A stretch of 64,000 nucleotides of DNA from an uncultured Prevotellaceae bacterium. GTDB lineage: Bacteria > Bacteroidota > Bacteroidia > Bacteroidales > Muribaculaceae. The stretch spans positions 1 to 64,000 of the forward strand of contig CAMJXD010000008.1 of assembly GCA_946409635.1 (NCBI GenBank), given 5' to 3'. The notes under the pieces were generated by a model, which saw nothing but the letters and a program-made list of their open reading frames with translations, was not told the origin of the DNA and ran no database searches. Both the position numbers and the translations under genes were made by a program. Every line of letters begins with the position of its first letter. Position 1 is the first letter of the stretch. This document shows, piece by piece, positions 1 to 8,008 of the stretch.

Positions 1-1082
1 GACAGATACTTGACCAAATAGGGGGAATGACTCGTCGTGATGACCTTGGTATTACTCGCGAGCTCGGTAACGACCTGTAGCAGATTTTGCAACAGTCGGG
101 GATGTACAGAGTTTTCCAGTTCCTCAAACATAAGAAGGTCAACATGATTAAGGCTGGCTGCCAATGACATGGTCAAGACATACAAGATCTTCTTGCTGCC
201 GGTTGACACATTGTTAATGCTGGTGTACTGGTTGTTGTAGCGTTCCTTGACACGGATATCAAAGTATGTGTTTGGGAGTTGGAATGGCACATCTGTCTTC
301 GGTGACAAGTCCACCTGAACAGGCTCAAAATCCTCAATGTTGGGCAGCAGGTCAACGATGGTATTCTTCAGCAACTCATACTTGTCCACATCAAGTTGGC
401 GGAGGCTGTTGATGAAGAAGCCGATTTCACCAGGCTTGGGAAAGGACACACTGTACCCTCCAGAGCCCGAAGCTGGATATGGTGAACTGAAAATACCATC
501 CGGGTTGTCCAGGGTATTTACTCGCTTGACGTTCATCGACCTTATCGCCTTAACCACATCCAGATAGAACAGCCCATCCATATTCAACAGTTTATCCATG
601 ACAAGGGTGCCACGATCAACCAGGACCTCTTTGTTGCAGCGTCCCTTAGGCGTGGCAATGATATACGCGAGTTCAGTAGCCTCACGCTTGATATATGCCT
701 TATACTTCAGTTCTGTGGCCTGTTTTAATTTCAGGGTCTCGCTCACCACCCTACTCCCTTGATCTTTACCGTTTGTCCTGGCCCACTCAAACGAGAAGCC
801 ATAAACAAACTCCGTGTCACCCGTGCAGCCCTCCATCTCAAACGAGAAGGGAGCATCCTCCATTGACTTATTGATGGGTATCACGTTGCGCGTTGACATC
901 ATCTTGAGCCTGGTATCGCTCTGAGCCGCCATGAACTGCACAGCGAACTCGATGGCGACAAGGAAGTTGCTCTTACCATAATTGTTGGGAGCGACAAGGG
1001 CCGTCAACTTCTCCATGGGAATCTCAACATCCTTGATATTGGTGATTCCGCCAATTTTGATTTTCTTAATTGATATCTCCAT
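1..1082 (-). CDS. AAA family ATPase (RecF/SMC-like), partial at left edge
   Basis: Reading the minus strand from the ATG at 1082 gives an open frame of about 360 codons that runs off the window, so the C-terminus is missing. Walker A is seen as APNNYGKSN (residues 31-39), an ABC-type signature near residue 292 (STGSKKILYVLTMSLA), Walker B near residue 318 (LLMFEELE), and an H-loop near 350 (ITTSHSPYLVKYL). This order fits the RecF/SMC-like AAA ATPases (AAA_15/AAA_21) often found in mobile elements, sometimes as OLD-type nucleases or in toxin-antitoxin or defence pairs. No nuclease domain is visible in the part present. It lies 122 nt downstream of the integrase on the same strand, with its own promoter. 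Function beyond ATP-dependent DNA or RNA transactions is not known. Confidence 0.8.
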   Translation of the reverse strand, partial: MEISIKKIKIGGITNIKDVEIPMEKLTALVAPNNYGKSNFLVAIEFAVQFMAAQSDTRLKMMSTRNVIPINKSMEDAPFSFEMEGCTGDTEFVYGFSFEWARTNGKDQGSRVVSETLKLKQATELKYKAYIKREATELAYIIATPKGRCNKEVLVDRGTLVMDKLLNMDGLFYLDVVKAIRSMNVKRVNTLDNPDGIFSSPYPASGSGGYSVSFPKPGEIGFFINSLRQLDVDKYELLKNTIVDLLPNIEDFEPVQVDLSPKTDVPFQLPNTYFDIRVKERYNNQYTSINNVSTGSKKILYVLTMSLAASLNHVDLLMFEELENSVHPRLLQNLLQVVTELASNTKVITTSHSPYLVKYL

Positions 1083-1109
1083 AATGTCGAAATATTTGCG
1101 TTTTAGTCG

Positions 1110-1140
1110 CAAAAATAGCCCATTTTTGGCAATTTCCAAA
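1110..1140 (-). promoter_or_regulatory. Bacteroidetes-type promoter of the AAA ATPase
   Basis: On the minus strand, TTTG (1137-1140) is followed after exactly 19 nt by TATTTTTG (1110-1117). This matches the Bacteroidetes primary-sigma consensus TTTG-N19-TAnnTTTG. The expected transcript start leaves a leader of about 20 nt before the ATG at 1082, so the ATPase can be transcribed independently of the integrase. Confidence 0.65.
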
Positions 1141-1204
1141 AGAAAACGCAACAAATCGTTGCATTTTCCACAAATTCTTCTCTTCACAACATCAGGTATT
1201 AGTA

Positions 1205-2563
1205 TCAACTTGCAATTGACTTGACGAAATCATACACCAACTCAAGTTTGTCGGCATCAAGATCCTCAAGAGCAGTGATGATGTCAACCTTGGTGTCTTT
1301 ACCGTTCCACTTGCCGAGTTCAAGTTTCTGCGTATCGTTCCCCACCTCGATGTAGGGCTTCATGCTCTGATAGTCCTTGTGCCCCGTGCATGACATGACA
1401 ACGGCAGGTGGTATTCCAAATGCCAAAGAGCAGCACACAAACGTGCGACGACCGTCATGGCAACCAATGATTTCATAGAACTTATGAACCTCATCGTACC
1501 GTTTCGTGCCAATGAAGTAAGTGTTGACGACTTCCCTATCGATGCCGGCCTGCTCTGCCGCAATTTTGATATAGTCATTCAACTTCTGGCTTGACGGCAC
1601 CGGGAATAAACTGCCATCTGATGACTGGAAGGTGGAATACTTGTCCATGATCTCCCGCGCATAATCAATAATCGGTATCGTTATTGGAGTAGAGGTCTTC
1701 TTGGTATAGAGTTCAATGCCACGGCTTGTGATATTGGCCCGTTTGAGTTGAGCAAGGTCAGAATAGCGCAACGAGGTGAACGCCATGAAGCAGAACATGT
1801 CGCGAGCCTTATCCAGATATTTATGCTCAGGTGCGAACTTATAGTGATAAAACTGCATCAGCTCCTTGAACGTCAGAAAAGTCACATTTTTCTTGGTTAC
1901 GGTCAAATGAATCTGGCAGTCAATTGCACTCTCGTGGACAGGATAGCCGTTGGCCTTCATCCAGCGAAGGAACGACTTCAAAAACCTGAACTGCTTGGTG
2001 ATTGTGCGATTCTTGTAATTGTTCTTGACATACCAATCCTTGAGTTCAAGCATCTTGTCCTTGTCAAGGGTCTCAAGAGAAACGGTCGGATCACACTGAG
2101 TCAAGTGTTTCCACACCTGCTCATACTTGTAGTGCACTGCGCTCGTCCAATCGCGTTCCTTTTTGCCAGACGCAAGGAAATCGTCAAAAATCTCCTTGAG
2201 TGGCTTTACCTGTGGTTCTTCTTCCAGGTCCTCGACCCGGCCCACCTTTTCGTTCACGAGCTCTCGCAGTTCGTCTGGTCCAGGCATAACATCTTTGAGC
2301 CCGAACTCGACAAAGGACTCATTGATAGCCGCAAGGAACTCATCGATCCGGTCGTTAATGACACGCGACGGGATCCTCTTTTGGCCGATAACATGCGTCG
2401 AACCGCGCACAGGTCTCTGAGAGTCGGCGTTCCACTTCGAAGGGTCAGCATGCAACCCGATAGAGAAACCAACCTCTGACCTTTTTTTGTTCCACCTTAC
2501 GCGCACCACCACTTGATCGCGATGGTTCAGGAATGTCCTGCAATTAAATTTAATCTCCTTCAT
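1205..2563 (-). CDS. Tyrosine recombinase / phage-type integrase
   Basis: The 452-residue protein has the layout of Bacteroidetes element integrases: an N-terminal arm-binding domain (about 1-110), a SAM-like core-binding domain (about 125-215) and a C-terminal catalytic domain. Catalytic residues are visible: Arg in FTSLRYSDL, Lys in the KKTSTPITIPI beta-hairpin, His-x-x-Arg in HDGRRTF, His in CTGHKDYQS, and the nucleophile Tyr in MKPYIEV. The HDGRR motif departs from the usual HTARR but keeps H and R. It catalyses site-specific integration or excision through a 3'-phosphotyrosyl intermediate. With the neighbouring ATPase it suggests an integrated element that continues left of the window; the right-hand chromosome resumes at dapF. 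Confidence 0.92.
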   Translation of the reverse strand: MKEIKFNCRTFLNHRDQVVVRVRWNKKRSEVGFSIGLHADPSKWNADSQRPVRGSTHVIGQKRIPSRVINDRIDEFLAAINESFVEFGLKDVMPGPDELRELVNEKVGRVEDLEEEPQVKPLKEIFDDFLASGKKERDWTSAVHYKYEQVWKHLTQCDPTVSLETLDKDKMLELKDWYVKNNYKNRTITKQFRFLKSFLRWMKANGYPVHESAIDCQIHLTVTKKNVTFLTFKELMQFYHYKFAPEHKYLDKARDMFCFMAFTSLRYSDLAQLKRANITSRGIELYTKKTSTPITIPIIDYAREIMDKYSTFQSSDGSLFPVPSSQKLNDYIKIAAEQAGIDREVVNTYFIGTKRYDEVHKFYEIIGCHDGRRTFVCCSLAFGIPPAVVMSCTGHKDYQSMKPYIEVGNDTQKLELGKWNGKDTKVDIITALEDLDADKLELVYDFVKSIAS

Positions 2564-2588
2564 AATAACTATAATTTTATATTTTCTG

Positions 2589-2620
2589 CAAAATTACAAT
2601 GCCTCAAAATAATACGCAAA
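2589..2620 (-). promoter_or_regulatory. Promoter of the integrase
   Basis: Minus strand TTTG at 2617-2620 and TAATTTTG at 2589-2596, 20 nt apart, fit the Bacteroidetes consensus. The expected start lies about 20 nt before the integrase ATG at 2563. Confidence 0.55.
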
Positions 2621-2960
2621 TTATTGATTAACAATAAATTAGCGCGATACGATAAGACATCACAAGACATCTTATGACACGATAACGCCATTATGCCGAC
2701 CACATCATCTGATAGATTTCCATCGATGACGTGCGCATCAAATTCGTATAACTTTGAGTAAGAAGAAACGCTGGGTCGCGTCGGTGCGCAAGGTTGCTTT
2801 TTGGGGGGGTACATTGATTCCCCCCTTTTACGGGATAACGGGGTATTCATCGATATACATAGAATCGATAGCTTAATCTAAGCAACTGACAATCCGAACA
2901 TTATCGATCCTATGGGTGTCAATCCATATCGCTCCATAAAGCGCTATGCTCCACAATCGC

Positions 2961-3000
2961 AACTGCTTAATTGGCTATAAACAGCGAATTAAGCAGTTTT
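2961..3000. terminator. Hairpin terminator, 12-bp perfect stem
   Basis: AACTGCTTAATT (2961-2972) pairs with AATTAAGCAGTT (2987-2998) across a 14-nt loop, followed by TTTTTG on the plus strand. It is AT-rich and could act in either direction. It insulates the integrated element from dapF. Confidence 0.5.
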
Positions 3001-3090
3001 TGTTTTCACCAAAATTCAATCGGTTGTCATAAAGATTTTACACTAAAGTGTCCAATTCTTTTACAAATCATGCTTTGGTGAATGAGAAAA

Positions 3091-3117
3091 GAGAGCGAAG
3101 GATTACCTATCGCTCTC
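3091..3117. terminator. Hairpin downstream of dapF, possible terminator
   Basis: GAGAGCGA (3091-3098) pairs with TCGCTCTC (3110-3117) around an 11-nt loop. On the minus strand the stem is followed by TTTTCTC, so it is placed correctly to end dapF transcription about 165 nt past the stop codon. Confidence 0.4.
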
Positions 3118-3281
3118 CGTCTAGATGGATGTCAAATCAATGTCTAGGGAACTGCCTGATACTTGACAAGCACGAATGAATTACCAGAGGTCGCCACCAA
3201 TAGGGGGGCTTGCCACCCGCCGGGGCGTACTCGATTGACCACAGGCCCGTTGCCAGGATGAAGCGTCTATTATTTTACACT

Positions 3282-4112
3282 TCATTGGTCGAGGTCCAGG
3301 CTGATGTCGCCTTCAAAGGTGATTGTTGCAGGGCCGCTCAGGTAGACGTGACCGTCCTCGTTCCAGTCGATGTCCAGCACACCGCCGTCCATGATGATGC
3401 GTGACTGGCGCCCGGCGCGGCCTGTTACGGCGGCAGCCACGGCGGTTGCACATGCGCCGGTGCCACATGCCAGGGTGATGCCGCTGCCGCGTTCCCACAC
3501 GCGCATCCTGATGCCGTCGGGCCTGATCTGGGCAAACTCGATGTTGCAGCGCTCGGGGAAGCGTGGATGATGCTCCAGGCGCGAGCCCTCGCACTCGACA
3601 TCAACGGCTTCTACATCGCTGACAAAGATGACATAGTGGGGATTTCCCATCGACACAAACACGCCGTCGGGCAACGCGTCACCATCGGGCAGCATCAGCG
3701 ACTCGTCTTGCAGTATCGGAGCCAGCATGTCTACCCTGACACGCTCGACCACCGCTGCATTGTCGCCCACGGTCAGTTCCAGCGTCTTGATGCCTGATGC
3801 CGTTTCCAGCCTGATGCTGGTCTTGTGTGTCATTCCGCGCTCATAGAGATACTTGCCGATGCAGCGGCTTGCGTTGCCACACATCAGGCCCTCTGATCCG
3901 TCGGCGTTGAAGATGCGCATCGAGAAGTCGGCCTCGGGCGTGCTCGGGCGTCCTATCAGCACCAGGCCGTCGCTGCCGATGCCCACGTGAGGACGGCTCC
4001 ATGCCACTGCCAGCCGGGCCGGGTCGTTGATGGGATACTTTGTCGTGTCTACAAAGATGTAGTCATTCCCTACACCGTGCATTTTAATGAAATGTATTGT
4101 CTGATCCATCAT
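3282..4112 (-). CDS. dapF: Diaminopimelate epimerase
   Basis: Cofactor-free racemase converting LL- to meso-2,6-diaminopimelate for lysine and peptidoglycan synthesis in the cytoplasm. The 276-residue length is normal. The N-terminal KMHGVGNDYIFVD signature is present, and the two catalytic cysteines sit in MCGNASRC (Cys78) and ACGTGACAT (Cys216). Two adjacent Met codons open the frame; either could start the protein. A minus-strand TAAATTTG at 4132-4139 supplies the promoter, back to back with that of the plus-strand lyase gene at 4221. Confidence 0.97.
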   Translation of the reverse strand: MMDQTIHFIKMHGVGNDYIFVDTTKYPINDPARLAVAWSRPHVGIGSDGLVLIGRPSTPEADFSMRIFNADGSEGLMCGNASRCIGKYLYERGMTHKTSIRLETASGIKTLELTVGDNAAVVERVRVDMLAPILQDESLMLPDGDALPDGVFVSMGNPHYVIFVSDVEAVDVECEGSRLEHHPRFPERCNIEFAQIRPDGIRMRVWERGSGITLACGTGACATAVAAAVTGRAGRQSRIIMDGGVLDIDWNEDGHVYLSGPATITFEGDISLDLDQ

Positions 4113-4131
4113 GTTTATGAATTAAGGTGCG

Positions 4132-4139
4132 CAAATTTA
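4132..4139 (-). promoter_or_regulatory. -7 box of dapF
   Basis: TAAATTTG on the minus strand, about 20 nt before the dapF start. No clear -33 TTTG is seen at the right distance. Confidence 0.5.
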
Positions 4140-4161
4140 GCAATTATTGATGAAAAGTTTG

Positions 4162-4169
4162 TACTTTTG
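4162..4169 (+). promoter_or_regulatory. -7 box of the PatB/MalY-type gene
   Basis: TACTTTTG on the plus strand, about 50 nt before the ATG at 4221. It overlaps the upstream region of the dapF promoter, so the two divergent genes share about 110 nt of control region. Confidence 0.5.
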
Positions 4170-4220
4170 CCGACAAATTATCAAAATCATGATTATTCAC
4201 CTTAAATCATTATAACAATA

Positions 4221-5414
4221 ATGGGAAAGTATAATTTCGACCAATGCATTGACCGCCATGGAACCCAATGCAAGAAGATTGAAGTCCTCAAACAGGATTA
4301 TGGACGCGACGATCTGATACCGCTATGGATTGCCGACATGGACTTTGCAGTATGTCCCGAGATTACTCAGGCCCTCGTGCGACGGCTGGCCGACCATCCC
4401 GTCTATGGTTACACATGCCTCTATGACGGATACTGGCAATCGATCATCGACTGGCAACGCGAGCGCAACGGCTTTGAATTCACCCAGGACGAGGTCACCT
4501 TTGTGGCCGGAATTGTCACGGGATTCGGCTTAGCAGTGAACTTTTTCACCAAGCCCGGCGACAAGATTGTGATCCAGCAACCCGTCTACTACCCGTTCAA
4601 GGATGTCATCGACGGCAACGGCCGCATCACCGTCAATAACGCGCTCATCCACACCGACGACAACTTCTACCGCATGGATCTCGAGGGGCTCGAGCGCATC
4701 ATGGAGACAGAACACCCCAGAATGATGGTCGTGTGCAACCCCCACAACCCGGCTGGCATTGCTTGGGAACCCGATGTCTTGCGTCAGGTCGCTCGACTGG
4801 CCCACAAGCATGGCGTGATCATCTTCTCGGACGAAATCTTCGGCGACCTCATGCTCTTCGGCCACAAGCACACCGCGATGGCAACCGTCAGCCCCGAGGC
4901 TGCGGCCGTGACGGTTACCTGCGGCGCTCCCAGCAAGACGTTCAACATTGCGGGACTCAAGAGTTCGTGGTGCGTTGTCAAGAACCCAGAGCTGCGTGAG
5001 CCTTTCTTCAAGTGGATTGAGACCAACGAGCTATGCAACGCCAACCTCGTCTCGATCATCGCAACCGAGGCGGCCTACAGGAACGGCAAGCAGTGGCTCG
5101 AAGAATGCCTACACTACATCGAGGGTAATGTCGAATATGTGGAACAGTATTGCCGCGATCACATCCCCGGCATCGTTGCCGTCAAGCCTCAGGCGGGTTT
5201 CCTCGTCTGGCTCGACTGCACGGGCCTGGGCATCAGTCACGACGAGGTGATAGACCTCTTCCGTAACAAGGCTCGACTGGCCATGAACGAGGGCTCGATG
5301 TTTGGCGAGGCTGGCAAGTGCCACATGCGTTTCAACATGGGCAGCCCGCGATGCGTCATCGAGCAGGCCATGCATCAGCTCGAGGCTGCCGTCAAGGAGT
5401 TGAAGGGAAACTGA
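4221..5414 (+). CDS. PLP-dependent C-S lyase / aminotransferase, MalY/PatB type
   Basis: Fold-type I PLP enzyme of 397 residues. Visible: IADMDF near the N-terminus (typical of the MalY/PatB subgroup), CNPHNPAG (172-179), SDEIFGDL with the PLP-binding Asp (203-210), the Schiff-base lysine in APSKTFNIAGLKSS (Lys239), and a C-terminal MRFNMGSPR with the carboxylate-binding Arg. The MalY/PatB subgroup usually cleaves cystathionine or cysteine (beta-lyase) rather than acting as a true transaminase; the substrate here is inferred. Its last 23 nt overlap the 3' end of the convergent aminopeptidase gene. Confidence 0.9.
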   Translation: MGKYNFDQCIDRHGTQCKKIEVLKQDYGRDDLIPLWIADMDFAVCPEITQALVRRLADHPVYGYTCLYDGYWQSIIDWQRERNGFEFTQDEVTFVAGIVTGFGLAVNFFTKPGDKIVIQQPVYYPFKDVIDGNGRITVNNALIHTDDNFYRMDLEGLERIMETEHPRMMVVCNPHNPAGIAWEPDVLRQVARLAHKHGVIIFSDEIFGDLMLFGHKHTAMATVSPEAAAVTVTCGAPSKTFNIAGLKSSWCVVKNPELREPFFKWIETNELCNANLVSIIATEAAYRNGKQWLEECLHYIEGNVEYVEQYCRDHIPGIVAVKPQAGFLVWLDCTGLGISHDEVIDLFRNKARLAMNEGSMFGEAGKCHMRFNMGSPRCVIEQAMHQLEAAVKELKGN

Positions 5415-7899
5415 TCAGCCAGTAAGCATTCTCCTTGAGCTTATTCATCAAGGCTGGGGACAATGAGCCGTGGGTTTCAATCCATGCCCTCACGATGTCC
5501 CTGGCCTCGTTGCTATGGTGGCCCGACAGCAGGCCCGTGAGCCAGTAACCCGGGAAGAAGATGTCGCCCGTGCGCTGCACGTCTTCCAGGGCATCAAGGC
5601 CTGGAACGAGATAGCGGTTGCTGAACGGCTCACGTGCGGGGTCGTTGAGCAGCGCCAGCATTTCCCTTGCCCAGGGCTCGACACGGCGGTTCTCGGCCCG
5701 TAGCAGTTCGTTGAACAGTTGCTGCTGAACCAACGTGTCGGGGTTACAGGCTCGTGAGATGAAGTCAAACTCTCGCCGCTGGTCCTCGTTGTTGAGGCGG
5801 CCGCGCTGCTCGTCAAGAATCTGCTGCCACCGGTCGGGCTGCATGATAGCCAGATGATAGGCCATGCGCATATAATCACGGTGATTAAGGAACGTGGCGC
5901 TTTGCTTTTTCCAGATTTCGTCCATTTTGTCCACGACTGTGGGCGACACGGCATGGAGCGAGAGTTGGCGCAGCAAGGTCTGGCGCACCGATTGCAGGCT
6001 GTGATTCTCCATCAAATCCGACAGGCTGCGCTCCGTTTCGTCCCGCTCCTTTTCATCCAGGTTTGGCAACAAGTCGCTGATATAACTACAGGTGGTCGAG
6101 GCTATCAGTTCGTTTTTCTCATGGGTGAGGAACTCGATGAGGACCTTTGTCAGGTCCCCTGCCGTGATGTGGCCCCGATGGAAGTTCTCGTAGAGGTTGA
6201 GCACGACGGCATAGCGGGACAGGTCATTGTCGGCCATCGTTTTCCAGGCTTCGGACATCGTCGAGATGCCCTCACTTCTAAGGTTAAACTGGCCATAACC
6301 CTCGGCGTTGCTGTTGACAAACACGGCATCGTTATAACCCACGTAGAGTATACAGTCGCGGTCGTCCATATAAATGTGCTGCTGGCAAAATTTTCCGTTT
6401 TCATCCACATAGCCGATGTCAAAACCCTGCTTCCACACCAGGTTGCGGCCATAGGGGTCGGTCTGACGCACCCGTAGAATGTCACTCATGCGGTTGGAAT
6501 TGATGACAGGCATTCCCTTCTGCTTGACCCACACGTCGCTGAAGGATTGCGCGCTGTGCTCGGGGTTAAAACGGTCGAGTTCGACGATGAGGTCATCCCA
6601 ACTGGCGTTACCATAGGCATATCGGCTGAGGTAGGAGCGCAAGCCGTCCCGCAGGTTGTCGGCGCCCTTCTCTTTCTCGAGTTTGCTCATCATGATGGGG
6701 GCCTTGTGGTAGATGATGTTGCCGTAGAGCAGGCCCGCCTTGTTCATGTTGTCCAACGGCTGCTGGATGGGGTGCGTACCCTCGGTCCTGTCGGTACTCA
6801 TCGCCAGCGGATAGTGGGACTTGACGAAAGCCAGGTCGTGGTTGATGTCGGGGAAATTCTCCCTGGCGATTTTATCGGCCATGAAATTGGCATACACCTC
6901 CTTGGTCCACACGTCGTCAAACCAGCGCATGGTCACCAGGTCGCCAAACCACATGTGTGCCGTCTCGTGGGCGATGAGGTTCAGGCGCGACATCTCCTCG
7001 TCGGGGGTCGGCTCGGGTCCAAGAAAGATGCGCTGATCATTAAACTGGATGCACCCGGGATGCTCCATGCCGCCAAACTGATAACCCGGCAGGACGACAA
7101 ACCCGTATTTCTCAAACGGATAGTCTATTCCTGTATATTCCTCCATCCAGCGCAACGACAGGGCCACCTGGTCAAACACGACAGGCAGCTGGGCCACCTT
7201 TATGGGGTCGGTCTCGCGATACAAGGCCTTGAGCAGCCGTCCGTCGCGTGTGGCCCATTGCACCTGAAACCGTCCTGCAGTAAACGAGAACAGATAGGTG
7301 GGAATGGGCTTGCGAGTCTCGTTGCTGATGCTCTCCCACCCCTCAGGAATATTCAGTTTCAAGTCAAATACCGCTTTCAGGTCAGGCTGGTCAAAGCACG
7401 GGAAAACGCTGCGGGCATGGTCGGGCACAAACAGCGTGTACAGGTAATCATCGCTGCGGTTCAGAGCCTTGTCGCCGCTGTAACCGCCTATCACTATCGA
7501 GTTCTCACCCTTAACAAGACAGTGGGCCGGTATCACGATGTGCTCGTTCTTCAAGACGGTCGGCACAGTCTTGTCATTGACCATCACCTCGCCGAACAAT
7601 TGGCCGGCTTCTCCCTGGAAGTCGATCTGCAGGTCTTCGTCGCCTGTCCAATAGAACATGAGCGTTTCATCAAAGTAGACAGGCTTCGACTTCTCGGCCG
7701 GCACCGTAAATGTGAGGTTGTAAACCACGTCGCTGATGTGGGCCGAGCGGTAAAGGGCCAGCTCGTGAGACACGCCTTCCTCAACGTTGACGGCGTTGAG
7801 CGGCAATACGGCACACGTCATCAGGAATACAATCCCCATGAGGACGACTCTTACACTAGCGGGCCATGCAGACATTGTACAGATGGATTTCGGTTTCAT
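5392..7899 (-). CDS. M1 family aminopeptidase (secreted or periplasmic)
   Basis: The 835-residue protein has an N-terminal hydrophobic segment (about 16-36) that reads as a signal peptide or anchor. It then has the M1 core: exopeptidase motif GGMEH (276-280) and zinc site HETAH (311-315) with the third ligand Glu334 in TKEVYANF. It would remove N-terminal residues from peptides in the envelope, helping peptide scavenging. The C-terminal half is a helical region without recognised motifs, as in other M1 enzymes. The gene converges on the upstream lyase gene with a 23-nt overlap, so there is no room for a terminator between them. A GCAAAAATAGCC sequence at about 7922 may be its promoter. Confidence 0.93.
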   Translation of the reverse strand: MKPKSICTMSAWPASVRVVLMGIVFLMTCAVLPLNAVNVEEGVSHELALYRSAHISDVVYNLTFTVPAEKSKPVYFDETLMFYWTGDEDLQIDFQGEAGQLFGEVMVNDKTVPTVLKNEHIVIPAHCLVKGENSIVIGGYSGDKALNRSDDYLYTLFVPDHARSVFPCFDQPDLKAVFDLKLNIPEGWESISNETRKPIPTYLFSFTAGRFQVQWATRDGRLLKALYRETDPIKVAQLPVVFDQVALSLRWMEEYTGIDYPFEKYGFVVLPGYQFGGMEHPGCIQFNDQRIFLGPEPTPDEEMSRLNLIAHETAHMWFGDLVTMRWFDDVWTKEVYANFMADKIARENFPDINHDLAFVKSHYPLAMSTDRTEGTHPIQQPLDNMNKAGLLYGNIIYHKAPIMMSKLEKEKGADNLRDGLRSYLSRYAYGNASWDDLIVELDRFNPEHSAQSFSDVWVKQKGMPVINSNRMSDILRVRQTDPYGRNLVWKQGFDIGYVDENGKFCQQHIYMDDRDCILYVGYNDAVFVNSNAEGYGQFNLRSEGISTMSEAWKTMADNDLSRYAVVLNLYENFHRGHITAGDLTKVLIEFLTHEKNELIASTTCSYISDLLPNLDEKERDETERSLSDLMENHSLQSVRQTLLRQLSLHAVSPTVVDKMDEIWKKQSATFLNHRDYMRMAYHLAIMQPDRWQQILDEQRGRLNNEDQRREFDFISRACNPDTLVQQQLFNELLRAENRRVEPWAREMLALLNDPAREPFSNRYLVPGLDALEDVQRTGDIFFPGYWLTGLLSGHHSNEARDIVRAWIETHGSLSPALMNKLKENAYWLISFPSTP

Positions 7900-8008
7900 G
7901 CAGTTGACAGTTTCATTTGATGCAAAAATAGCCTTTTTTTGATGATAATCGTGGCTCGACGCCCATTTTTTTGATAAATTTGCGCATCATTACAAGACCA
8001 TACCCGTT

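Larger units (their letters stand above)
2621..3281. other. Gene-poor 0.66 kb at element/chromosome boundary (putative attachment region)
   Basis: No convincing gene is seen between the integrase and dapF. The stretch holds several structured sites. ATAAGA...TCTTAT lies in inverse orientation around 2650-2675. A run of seven G (from about 2812) faces six C (to about 2828) with T runs on both sides. Several ATCGAT motifs lie at 2851-2910. There is a perfect 12-bp stem at 2961-2998 and an 8-bp stem at 3091-3117. The position directly upstream of a tyrosine recombinase makes it the natural place for the attachment site and integrase arm sites, but no direct-repeat core could be identified because the other end is outside the window. 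Confidence 0.4.

Noticed and set aside
2569-2850. 93-codon open frame on the minus strand upstream of the integrase
   Set aside because: Composition unlike local genes, no start context, no recognisable motif, and the integrase promoter lies inside it. Probably chance in the attachment region.
6547-7920. 457-codon plus-strand frame over the M1 aminopeptidase
   Set aside because: Shadow of the aminopeptidase gene; the minus-strand frame has the full catalytic site.
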